From Solobacterium moorei (GTDB lineage Bacteria > Bacillota_I > Bacilli_A > Erysipelotrichales > Erysipelotrichaceae), in NCBI RefSeq assembly GCF_036323475.1, contig NZ_AP028934.1, positions 1,054,001-1,118,000 on the forward strand: a stretch of 64,000 bases of DNA, in the 5' to 3' direction. The notes beneath the pieces are model-generated. The model was not told where the DNA came from, made no database searches, and worked only from the letters and a program-made list of their open reading frames with translations. The translations under genes were made by a program, and so were the position numbers. Shown in pieces: positions 27,443 through 35,874 of this stretch (position 1 is its first letter; each line of letters starts with the position of its first letter).

Positions 27443-28788
27443 TGATGAAAAGAATATATTTAGGAATATTACTGATCTGTATGATACTTTCCGGTTGCGG
27501 TGAAAGAAAGCCATCTGGCAAGTTGACAAATGATACACTGCTAACGATACAAGATTTTCCGACAGAAGATTTACCAAAACCGAATGATACGATTGCAAGT
27601 TTAGATGATTTTATTAGAGTGTTGGATTATATGGCGTTTTATCGTATTGGAGATAAAGTCTATTTTCAAATTGATGATGTATATGCCGAGAAATTTGTCA
27701 ATCCATATACAGAATTTCAAAAGGCATATCAGCAATCTGATTTGGCAGATGTATATGCATGCATACTTGATGATGATCGCTATACAAAGGAACACATCAT
27801 TGGGATTAAGTACTCAATGAGTAAAGATATTGCAAGTCAAACATCATCGGAAAATCCGCAGATTCCGATTCTTCACTCGTTTGATGATATACAGGGAAAT
27901 AAAAATGATGAACCTATCCCGCTGGAACGATCTCATAAACAGGAAATAGAGTGCGAGAATAGTGAACAGTTATATTTTCTGGTGATGAACGGGTATCGTC
28001 CCAAGCCACGAAAAGGCAGTGTGGCAGAGCGTATCTATCAACTAGCAAAAGATGTTATTCATCAGCGAATCGTTACAACGATGAGCGACTTTGAAAAGAT
28101 AAAAGCAATTTATGATTATTTGACAGGAGAAATTCGCTATGACTATGCGACTGCATATTCACGGGATACATATTTGGTAAAAGAACAGGCATATTATCTT
28201 GAAGGTGTGTTTTTAAATCGGCTTGCAGTATGTGATGGCAAAGCAAAGGCATATGCACTTTTACTCAATATGATCAATATTCCGTGTGTTCGTGAAACGG
28301 GAACAAATGACAATTCAGGAGATCATGCTTGGAATATGGTACGGCTGGACGGGAAATGGTATGTATCGTGTACGACATATGGACAGAGTAATTTAAAAGA
28401 TTCGATTGGGCGTATTGTGCCTAACTATGCAATGTTATTGACAAGTAAGGATACTTCTTTCCATACCAAATGGGGATACATGACGCAGAAGCATTTGGAA
28501 ATATATGAAAAACTGGAAACAGAAGGATATGATGTTTATCAACAGATGTCTAAAAATGTAAATATCAACCTTCAAATTGCAAGTATTGACGAACTGATTG
28601 ATTTGATAAAGAAGGTAGGTTATACGCCGGAAACAAAAGTGGAGTTTCAATATGTCGGTGATCAACCGGAGAATTTTCAAAAAGAGATGGTTGATTATTT
28701 GAAAACGGTTGATAATACCAATGTGATACAAATTCATACAGAAGGAGAAATAGTATATTCAATACTATATGTGAATCAAGATGAGTAA
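27442..28788 (+). CDS. Transglutaminase-like lipoprotein
   Basis: A 448-aa lipoprotein with lipobox ILSGC (Cys 19), about 180 residues of unassigned sequence and a transglutaminase-like domain from about residue 200. The nucleophile region is LAVCDGKAKAYALLL (Cys 264) and the His region GDHAWNMV (His 295). The position where the family normally has the third catalytic residue reads WYVSCTTYG, without the usual Asp, so activity may be reduced or altered. It follows the ABC genes in the same operon and overlaps the Sel1 gene by 8 bp. Confidence 0.75.
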   Translation: MMKRIYLGILLICMILSGCGERKPSGKLTNDTLLTIQDFPTEDLPKPNDTIASLDDFIRVLDYMAFYRIGDKVYFQIDDVYAEKFVNPYTEFQKAYQQSDLADVYACILDDDRYTKEHIIGIKYSMSKDIASQTSSENPQIPILHSFDDIQGNKNDEPIPLERSHKQEIECENSEQLYFLVMNGYRPKPRKGSVAERIYQLAKDVIHQRIVTTMSDFEKIKAIYDYLTGEIRYDYATAYSRDTYLVKEQAYYLEGVFLNRLAVCDGKAKAYALLLNMINIPCVRETGTNDNSGDHAWNMVRLDGKWYVSCTTYGQSNLKDSIGRIVPNYAMLLTSKDTSFHTKWGYMTQKHLEIYEKLETEGYDVYQQMSKNVNINLQIASIDELIDLIKKVGYTPETKVEFQYVGDQPENFQKEMVDYLKTVDNTNVIQIHTEGEIVYSILYVNQDE

Positions 28789-29431
28789 TAATCGGTGGAA
28801 TGAAATCGCAACAGAATATCTGCGGAATAAAAACTATGCAAATGTTTTGTTATATTATCAGAAAGCGGCTGAAGAAGGAGATTATCTGGCAATGTATAAC
28901 ATTGCATGCATGTACTACTTTGGAGATGGTGTAGAGAAAAATGATACATTGGCATTTGAATGGTATAAAAAGGCTGCGCAGCATCAGGATCCGGAAGCAG
29001 CGAATCGAGTTGGTGTGATGTTGGAAAACGGAATCGGATGTAGTGCTGATGCGGAACAGGCATACCGATATTATGTACAGTCTGCTGATCTTGGCTCACT
29101 TTCCGGAATGGCAAATCTCAGTTTATGCATGTTAGAAGGAAAAGGGTGCGAAAAAGACATTCCAAAAGGACTTCTTTGGATGGATAAGGCATCTGTGAAA
29201 GGTAATGGAATTGCCTCAACGCTGATGGGAGATTACTATCAGGAAGGTAAATATGTGGTGCAGGATTACTTGCAGGCTGCAACATATTATGAAAGAGGTA
29301 TGCAGCAAAAATATGCACCGGCAATTTTCAAGTTGGCAAAGATGTATGAATATGGATATGGTATAACAAAAGATTTGCATAAGAGTAAAGAATTAGAGCA
29401 ATTGGCAAAAGATACACCGGACGAAGATTAA
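28781..29431 (+). CDS. Sel1-repeat (TPR-like) protein
   Basis: A 216-aa protein composed of about five Sel1-like repeats: YLAMYNIACMYYFGDGVEKND, PEAANRVGVMLENGIGCSADA, LSGMANLSLCMLEGKGCEKD and two more. There is no signal peptide, so it is likely cytoplasmic. Such proteins scaffold partners. It is the last gene of the cargo operon, translationally coupled to the transglutaminase-like gene. No clear terminator follows. Confidence 0.82.
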   Translation: MSNNRWNEIATEYLRNKNYANVLLYYQKAAEEGDYLAMYNIACMYYFGDGVEKNDTLAFEWYKKAAQHQDPEAANRVGVMLENGIGCSADAEQAYRYYVQSADLGSLSGMANLSLCMLEGKGCEKDIPKGLLWMDKASVKGNGIASTLMGDYYQEGKYVVQDYLQAATYYERGMQQKYAPAIFKLAKMYEYGYGITKDLHKSKELEQLAKDTPDED

Positions 29432-29444
29432 AATCATTTTGCAG

Positions 29445-29896
29445 TCATTCATTATAAACGTGATATATGCTTATGCCGAAGCAAATTAGATCTATGTAGG
29501 CTTTGCGTTTCTTTACAACCGCATTTGTCGAAACCGCACATTTCTTTGTACAGAAAAGTTGAGTATTCAAGTTAAATATGGCTTTCTCATAAACAATGCC
29601 AAAGTATATTTTATTGACAGTTATTTTGGTAATCATTTCCTCTGTGCTGCCGGGATATTTACAAAGGACATTAACATGATACGCATGGTAATCAGTTTAT
29701 GATAATTGCCAATATCATCAACATACTTGTACAAGTCATGAGCATCTATTTGATAATGAAGTTCCGGATCATGAAGTGGTAACAAGGCATATATCGAAAG
29801 TAATTGCGAAAACCGATCAAAATGAATCTGTTTTTCCTTTATGCAGATTATTGATATATTTTCCGTATGTTCTGTTGCTTGATTATCTTTCGAAAA
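29445..29896 (-). pseudogene. Remnant coding sequence, two overlapping frames, family unknown
   Basis: On the minus strand an open frame without a start (29896-29633) reads like real protein (DRFSQLLSIYALLPLHDPELHYQIDAHDLYKYVDD). It ends at TGA, which overlaps ATG 29636 of a second frame of 63 residues ending at 29445. The ATGA junction looks like an operon junction, but both products are short and no family is recognised. The stretch 29897-30170 to the next IS contains nothing else I can identify. Confidence 0.35.
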
Positions 29897-30208
29897 TCAT
29901 GCAGAGGTAGCCTAAAAAGTCATTTCATATTCCCATCTTTGACAGTTATAAATGTAAAAAATGCCATAAACCATGATGTATAAGCCATTTAAAATAGCGT
30001 GGGGTTTTCAAAAAACACGCAATAAAATCCCATGGGGATAGATTTTATAGGCGCTCCAAAATTAGATGGGGTGTCGAAAAATAGATTGTAAAGAAGGATG
30101 GGGCGAATATTGACCCCATCTTTCTTTGACCATCGCTAACCATGCACGCAAGTGTATGGTTTTTTGTCATTTTAGAGTTGAAATGAAGAAATAGAGGTGG
30201 GCTATCCT

Positions 30209-31633
30209 CTATTTCATATAATTTTCTTTTCTCTTTTTTGGAATGATGGGGTTCAGGCTTGGTACAGATGATTTTCGTAGTACATATAGGCAACGATTGC
30301 GGAATCTGTCCCAATTGGTGTAACCATTCGAAGACTTCTTGATCGTCTTGAGTATAGAATTACGATTCTCCATTAATCCGTTATTTAATTTTCGTTCGGA
30401 TACTACCACTTGGCCTGTATCCTTATCGACTTTATGAGTCTTCTTTACGATGATGAAGGAGTTGATGATTTCATATTGCCAATTACGCAATGTTCCAGAG
30501 AAATCTATCATTTCCTCGATGTCACTAGAAGCGAAGGCACGGATCAGTTCCTTGAGTGCCTCTGGTGCGGTCTCGTAGGTGTTATTGTCATAGAAGTCCA
30601 CTAAATCATCCTTCAGTTGCCATGCGGCCTTTAAATCGGGATGAATGTCTAATATAAGTTGTTGTATGTCGTAGAAATTTAGATAGCGGTTCAGCTTTCG
30701 GTTCATCTTCTTCTCATTGTTTGAATCGAACAGTAGCCGTCCTTTCTTGTCGGTAGAGTCCGGTCTTTTGAAGATCAACCAGTTGAACTTTTTTAATAGA
30801 TAGTATTCATCCGTTTGGATGTTGGAGTCAGGCAATGTCTTTTTAACATCTTTCATGATGCGTATCCGGACACCATCTACCTTACGAGAAAGCTCCTGAC
30901 TGACGTGGTAGTGGTCTACAGAGTGAAGAGCCTTTGGAAAGATAGAACGTATGATGGCACGATACTCCGCATACATGTCGGTGGCTATCATCAGTACCTT
31001 CTTTCTTTCCTCGATCGGTATGTTCAAGAAATAACTACGTAGGTACTCTTTCTTTCTGCTCGGAAGAATGTCACATGGCTCTTGTGAGATGAAATCCAGA
31101 ATGGTAAATACATATTTGGAGTTCAGGTCAATGTGATGAAAAGCATAGGCCTCATCCCAACACATCAACTCAGGCAGTATTCTTCTGCTTTCTTGAACAT
31201 GTGTATCAAATATAGAGGCAGCCGAAGTGGCAGAGATATGATATCTTTGGGCGACCGTAGAAAAGGTCTCCGTGTGTGATTTCAGATCCCTGAGGACATT
31301 GTGAACGGTAAGTGCAGATATCTTCTGGGATTTGAAACAGAATGGGTTGTCTTCGTAATAGGTACGTTGGCATACAGGACATCGATATCTTCTGGCCCTG
31401 TAATGTAGGATACAACTGCGGTCTGAGAGAAGAGAGTGCTTTATCTTCTTGAGCAGATATCCTTTAATGACGACCTTTGTATTTCCACAATCAGGACAGG
31501 CTGGGTAATCGGGACGCAGTAAAACATCGACAATGGCTGAGCCAAAGTCATTATGGAATTGGATGTCTTCGATCTTTGATGAATCAAGATTAAAGAGTTC
31601 TAAAATGGCATATTGGTCAAATGATAGTGACAT
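30209..31633 (-). CDS. ISL3 family transposase (element A)
   Basis: A 474-aa transposase with the N-terminal zinc ribbon (CPDCGNTKVVIKGY...CPVCQRTYYEDNPF, about residues 45-100), an HTH and the DDE region with CWDEAYAFHHID, KALHSVDHYHVSQEL and the C-terminal ENRNSILKTIKK. ATG 31633 follows GGAGGAAG. Length and motifs are intact. Confidence 0.9.
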   Translation of the reverse strand: MSLSFDQYAILELFNLDSSKIEDIQFHNDFGSAIVDVLLRPDYPACPDCGNTKVVIKGYLLKKIKHSLLSDRSCILHYRARRYRCPVCQRTYYEDNPFCFKSQKISALTVHNVLRDLKSHTETFSTVAQRYHISATSAASIFDTHVQESRRILPELMCWDEAYAFHHIDLNSKYVFTILDFISQEPCDILPSRKKEYLRSYFLNIPIEERKKVLMIATDMYAEYRAIIRSIFPKALHSVDHYHVSQELSRKVDGVRIRIMKDVKKTLPDSNIQTDEYYLLKKFNWLIFKRPDSTDKKGRLLFDSNNEKKMNRKLNRYLNFYDIQQLILDIHPDLKAAWQLKDDLVDFYDNNTYETAPEALKELIRAFASSDIEEMIDFSGTLRNWQYEIINSFIIVKKTHKVDKDTGQVVVSERKLNNGLMENRNSILKTIKKSSNGYTNWDRFRNRCLYVLRKSSVPSLNPIIPKKRKENYMK

Positions 31634-31659
31634 AGAGCTTCCTCCTAGGGCAATCATAG

Positions 31660-32046
31660 CTACCCATCAGAGAAGTGGAAAGGCAAAGTCATCTGTATTA
31701 AAGAAGAAAAATGATGACGGTGTGGCAGATGCCAATAGAGCAGTGATGTCTCTAGGTCAAACAGAGATGACAACTTGGTTTTCCAACGGACGATGGTCGA
31801 ATCACAAGGAAGATCAAACAAGTCGATATCCGGATCATTGTGAATGGCCTTCATGATGGTTTCTATCGTATAGTGCTTGTAAGGAAGAAGGAAATTCGGA
31901 AGAGTTCTATGGTACTTGTGGTATGAATCGATATAGACAGGTATCCAGATATAAAAAATATCTGTGCCTGATTTAACGATTCTACGAGCAGTACCTGCAA
32001 GCTCCATTGTATGAAGGGTGTCATCGATAGGGACATCACTGCTCAC
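31660..32046 (-). CDS. ISL3-associated protein (DUF6431-like), probably degenerate
   Basis: Small genes of this kind are often found directly upstream of ISL3 transposases. The stretch HRTLPNFLLPYKHYTIETIMKAI followed by an HTH-like STIVRWKTKL fits the remembered DUF6431 pattern. The zinc-ligand cysteines expected just before HRTLP are not seen (the text reads PVYIDSYHKYHRTLP), and the protein is short at 128 aa. It may be non-functional. The assignment is from memory. Confidence 0.45.
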   Translation of the reverse strand: MSSDVPIDDTLHTMELAGTARRIVKSGTDIFYIWIPVYIDSYHKYHRTLPNFLLPYKHYTIETIMKAIHNDPDIDLFDLPCDSTIVRWKTKLSSLFDLETSLLYWHLPHRHHFSSLIQMTLPFHFSDG

Positions 32047-32318
32047 AACTAGAAATCCGATATATGTTTAGGGTGTTTTATGAAATGATAATGTGATAAG
32101 ATAAGCATGGTTAATTACTGGGAGAGATTTGGAAAATGTGGCTGAATCTCTCTTTCTTTCTATAAGAACATTATAAGAAAAAACAAAGGGGAAGGCATCT
32201 CAATAGAGGTCTTCCCCAAAGTGTTTTATAGGGTATAAAGAAGAAACTACAAATTACACCACAAACTTCTTTAAAGGCTATGGCTTAGCCCAACTAATTT
32301 TGCATAGTCATTTTATAA

Positions 32319-32361
32319 AAGACAATTCCAAAGAGTGATTCTCTACGGGATTGTCTTTTTG
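32319..32361. terminator. Bidirectional terminator hairpin at the end of ISL3-B
   Basis: AAAGACAATTCC and GGGATTGTCTTT pair around a short loop and are followed by TTTTG on the plus strand and by A/T-rich sequence on the minus. It follows the ISL3-B transposase gene (minus). The rest of 32047-32384 holds another hairpin (GGGGAAG...CTTCCCC near 32190-32217) and no gene. Confidence 0.55.
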
Positions 32362-32384
32362 TCTGGAGGGTAACAATATATTTA

Positions 32385-33695
32385 TTATTTTTTCTGTTTA
32401 CGATTGTATGCTTGAATGTTTGATGTCAATGAGAAGCCAATCCTGTAGTTTAGTGCATAAATTACACGTGCTCTGAATCTTTCGAAATTACTGAGACCAT
32501 TTGATATCATAATAAATTCTCGCATCTTTTGATTAAGGCTCTCAGCGAGTGCATTAGACTGTTTTCTATCTTCTGTTGGTCTTTGAAATGAATTGCATAT
32601 TTCTTCAAACCAATTTTCCAATAGATTAATGAACTCGCTATAACATACTAGTCTAGATTCTTTAAAATACCTAATTAAATCTGTGAGTTCTTCAATACAT
32701 TCTGGATAAGTAGAATTTCTATTAAAATATCTATAATCTTCCTTTAACCCATAGGCCTTTTTGAGTATCGGGTTGAGATTGAGAAGTGCGTCATATAGAT
32801 CTCGATAGTTCATCTTCTGACGAAAGAAATGATTATATTTAGGTTCGTTATCCAGAAAGCAATCTGTTTCCAAGAGGTGGTGAAAGTGCTTGAGCAGATA
32901 GTAAGCAGGACTTTCTTTAGGAACCTGGTTCATTAAAGATACACGTAATGTAGTAAAACCATCAGAAAGATGTTTGACTACATGGAAAGGATCGACGGAT
33001 ATCTTACAGTTTGGAAAGTATTTGAGAGAGACTTGTTTATAAGGTTCCCACATATCTATGGTTACATATAAGACACGTTTTCTTTCTTCTAGAGGTATCT
33101 TCTCGAGATGTGCTGATAATGTTCGTTTTGAACGATCGGGTAATAATTCATTAAGAACGCGAGCATCATTATCTACAAAAGAACATAGATATGAACCACC
33201 ATATTTGGCCATATTAGAATGAAGCTCATCAATTCCTAGATTGATCGGTAGAGTTAACCTTGGGACTTGAATGAAACTGTCGGCATATAGTTGGACAGTA
33301 GTAACCGAGGTATTATACCTTTCGGCAATATCTTTATAGGATAGATGTAGATTTTGAAAGTCAGCAGCAATCTTATACAGTACAGCATAGGTTTGATGGA
33401 AATATTCAGGCCCAAAAGGATTTTCTTCACAAAATGTTTTAAAACAATCCTTACAAGTATAACGTCTACGCTTCCAATGAATAGAAGAAGGTGTATCACC
33501 TAAAGGAAGGTGATTATAAGTTCTATGAATATAACCCTTAGAGACTGTAGGGCCACCACAGTAAGGACAGGTTGGGTGTTGGTTTACCAGTGTGATATAT
33601 ACAAAAAGACGGTCTTCCTTACGTATCGCATCGATTTCTTGAATTGAATCTGATGTTAGATTTAAGGTTGACGTGATAAAATCATGAATAGCCAT
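32385..33695 (-). CDS. ISL3 family transposase (element B)
   Basis: A 436-aa transposase: zinc ribbon CPYCGGPTVSKGYIHR...CKDCFKTFCEENPFG (about residues 43-95), HTH (LSYKDIAERYNTSVTTVQ) and DDE residues in LGIDELHSN, ISVDPFHVVKHL and SNALAESLNQKMRE. GGAGG lies upstream of ATG 33695. It looks intact and is only distantly related to element A. Confidence 0.92.
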   Translation of the reverse strand: MAIHDFITSTLNLTSDSIQEIDAIRKEDRLFVYITLVNQHPTCPYCGGPTVSKGYIHRTYNHLPLGDTPSSIHWKRRRYTCKDCFKTFCEENPFGPEYFHQTYAVLYKIAADFQNLHLSYKDIAERYNTSVTTVQLYADSFIQVPRLTLPINLGIDELHSNMAKYGGSYLCSFVDNDARVLNELLPDRSKRTLSAHLEKIPLEERKRVLYVTIDMWEPYKQVSLKYFPNCKISVDPFHVVKHLSDGFTTLRVSLMNQVPKESPAYYLLKHFHHLLETDCFLDNEPKYNHFFRQKMNYRDLYDALLNLNPILKKAYGLKEDYRYFNRNSTYPECIEELTDLIRYFKESRLVCYSEFINLLENWFEEICNSFQRPTEDRKQSNALAESLNQKMREFIMISNGLSNFERFRARVIYALNYRIGFSLTSNIQAYNRKQKK

Positions 33696-33895
33696 ATAGG
33701 GCTACCTCCATTTCTATTTGATTCTCCAGACAAGAAGATAATAGCATGGAGGTTTTATTATATTTTGGTCTCCCCACAAAAAATGAGCACGATGATTTTT
33801 CGCGCCCACAAAAGTTTATAGCCTATCCCCAACCCCATGAGATTTTAAAGTGCCGATGTAGAAAGGGTTTCTGGCATTTTCGTTTTGTTGATCTG

Positions 33896-35685
33896 TGTAG
33901 TGTGGGATTCTATTTTTTCGTTTCAGATATGATCTTTCTCATGGTTCCTGTTGGAACGATCTCTGTATCCGTACAGAATCCAAATTCTTTATGTAGATGA
34001 TCCGTTATCTTTGTTCGCTTATATTCCGGTATGTATCCTTGTCCGTTTACCTTCAATAGCTTGTATTCTCTCAATGTAGTAATCAGTTCTGATGATGTAT
34101 AGCTTGGACCTAACTTCTTTTCTAGGATGCGGAAGATCAGTAGGGCCAGATAACATATCAGGAAGTGTGCACGGATGCTGTCCTTCTTTCTGACATATAC
34201 AGGTCTTGCTTCAAAGTCTGTCTTCATGATGCGGAATGCTTCCTCTATTTGCCATCTTCCTTCGCTGACCTTTAGGATGTCTTCTATCTTGTCATTTACC
34301 AGGTCGGTACAGATGGCATAGAAGCCATCATACATCGCTTCACTATCGATCTTGTCCTGGTCTATCGCATAGTGCTCCTCGGATGCGATTTCTCCATCTG
34401 ATGTGGTAGCTGTGACCCTTACGAATCTTGCAGGATCGTTTGGGTTTCTTCTTTGCTTTTGGATAGAGCCTTTGTCTACCATGGACTCTGCACGTGCAAT
34501 CTGTGAATCCCGTATCTCTTTTTGATATGTCGCATATCTTGGTGAATAGGTGACGATCATCAATTGACCAGCTACCTTCTTGGTGCCATATGGCTCTTCT
34601 TTGTAATAGATGTCATCGATATGCTTGTATGGTTCTCTCTGTATCTCTTCGATATCAACTGTCGCTCCATCCTTCAGACGTTTCCATCTTTGGTTCGACA
34701 TCGCTTCCTCGCGTTTCTTGCGGTTTAGCTTCTTGAGCGATTGCGTACAAATGAATGCACGTCCTTCGATGTCGTTGAACAGTCGGTTGTTTTCTGATCC
34801 TAGACCTCCATCTGTACATATAACGAATCTCTGGAAACCAAAATCCCGTATGATCTTTTGCTCTAGAGGTCTCATGGATGGTTGTTCGTTGCTTGCACCT
34901 TCAAAGAGGTCGAACGTCAGAGGAATGCCATCGCCATCCATGAACAGTCCCATCTGTACGATAGGGCTAGGACGGTGCTCCTTACTTTTGCCATATTGTC
35001 TGAAGCCATCCTCTTCTTCGATCTCGAAGTAGTAGTTCGTACAGTCATAATATAGGACACTGTTATTTCTCTTTAGGATATGATTGCTGTTCTTGTATAC
35101 TTCTGCCAATATGTGGTCCATCTCCTTAGATAGCGTTCCTAGTGCACGATACACATCATGCAATTCATACTTTGGCTGCTCTAGAAAGGAAGATGCCGTC
35201 TTATATGAGGAAAGTTTGCTTCCGGGATCCAGTATGCGTGCATAGACAAGGTCTGAACATATCGCATCAATGTCGAAATCAAATCTGCCATGTGATGATA
35301 TGGTACGGAACACGTTCTTCATCTTTAGACCGTAATAGATGGACTGTAAGAATAGATATCCTGCATGGAAGGAACGCTGTTCATCCATAACTATCTTCTT
35401 GTCAGGAAACAATGATAATAGTACAGGAGGAGCAGAAGGAGAGTCGTTCATTTGGTCTACCTGCTTTTGTGCCCACTCCAATACCTGTTTCCTAGAAAGA
35501 TTCATTTCCTTCATGAGCGAGTCTATGCGTCCAAGGCTTTTGACGTTCTCGGAACGGACACCATTCCCTTTACGAACGGAATGGCGGATGTAGAGTCTTT
35601 CGTATTGTCTGTCTTTCAGTATATGTAGAAACATACAAGATCACCTCTATCAATATTATAACACAAAGCACACCACCACACTACA
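33896..35685 (-). mobile_element. IS1634-family element B
   Basis: Short inverted ends TGTAGTGTGG (33896-33905) and CCACACTACA (35676-35685) bracket a single transposase gene. I did not find a flanking duplication; in this family it could be long or lost by rearrangement. Confidence 0.68.
33910..35634 (-). CDS. IS1634 family transposase (element B)
   Basis: A 574-aa intact transposase with the DDE acids in YYDCTNYYFEIE, CTDGGLGSENN and IEEAFRIMKTDFEARP. The single frame is a useful comparison for IS1634-A, whose C-terminal third is in another frame. GAGGTGATC precedes ATG 35634. Confidence 0.93.
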   Translation of the reverse strand: MFLHILKDRQYERLYIRHSVRKGNGVRSENVKSLGRIDSLMKEMNLSRKQVLEWAQKQVDQMNDSPSAPPVLLSLFPDKKIVMDEQRSFHAGYLFLQSIYYGLKMKNVFRTISSHGRFDFDIDAICSDLVYARILDPGSKLSSYKTASSFLEQPKYELHDVYRALGTLSKEMDHILAEVYKNSNHILKRNNSVLYYDCTNYYFEIEEEDGFRQYGKSKEHRPSPIVQMGLFMDGDGIPLTFDLFEGASNEQPSMRPLEQKIIRDFGFQRFVICTDGGLGSENNRLFNDIEGRAFICTQSLKKLNRKKREEAMSNQRWKRLKDGATVDIEEIQREPYKHIDDIYYKEEPYGTKKVAGQLMIVTYSPRYATYQKEIRDSQIARAESMVDKGSIQKQRRNPNDPARFVRVTATTSDGEIASEEHYAIDQDKIDSEAMYDGFYAICTDLVNDKIEDILKVSEGRWQIEEAFRIMKTDFEARPVYVRKKDSIRAHFLICYLALLIFRILEKKLGPSYTSSELITTLREYKLLKVNGQGYIPEYKRTKITDHLHKEFGFCTDTEIVPTGTMRKIISETKK

Positions 35686-35782
35686 TAAAAATACATAAAT
35701 TTTGACAACAAAAAAAGATGGATATCCACCATCAATAAAGGGTTTATTCATTATCTTGTTAAATTACAACTGTAAAACTCCC

Positions 35783-35863
35783 GAGTCAATTCAACTAGAA
35801 TTTGGTGAACGACTAAATTCAACTTTCATACCTTAGAAGTGGAATTTAACTTTTCACTTGAGG
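35783..35863 (-). repeat. Remnant of an IS30-A right end
   Basis: About 81 bp match the right end of IS30-A (8599-8679), including the full inverted repeat ending CACTTGAGG, with a few substitutions. No transposase or left end is present. It lies directly left of the second IS30-B copy, so the rest of that element was deleted. The remainder of 35686-35874 holds a small hairpin (GATGG/CCATC) and nothing else. Confidence 0.82.
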
Positions 35864-35874
35864 TTTTTATTTAG

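Larger units (their letters stand above)
30100..32100 (-). mobile_element. ISL3-family element A (ends approximate)
   Basis: This is the region with an ISL3 transposase and its usual companion gene on the minus strand. I could not find a convincing pair of inverted ends, so the limits given are rough. The left side lies between the remnant frame at 29445 and the transposase stop, the right side upstream of 32046. Confidence 0.55.
32290..33870 (-). mobile_element. ISL3-family element B (ends approximate)
   Basis: A second, different ISL3 element with one transposase gene. The candidate outer sequences (GGCTATGGCTTAGCCC at about 32278 and TATAGCCTATCCCC at about 33817) are only weakly related, so the ends are uncertain. 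Confidence 0.5.
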
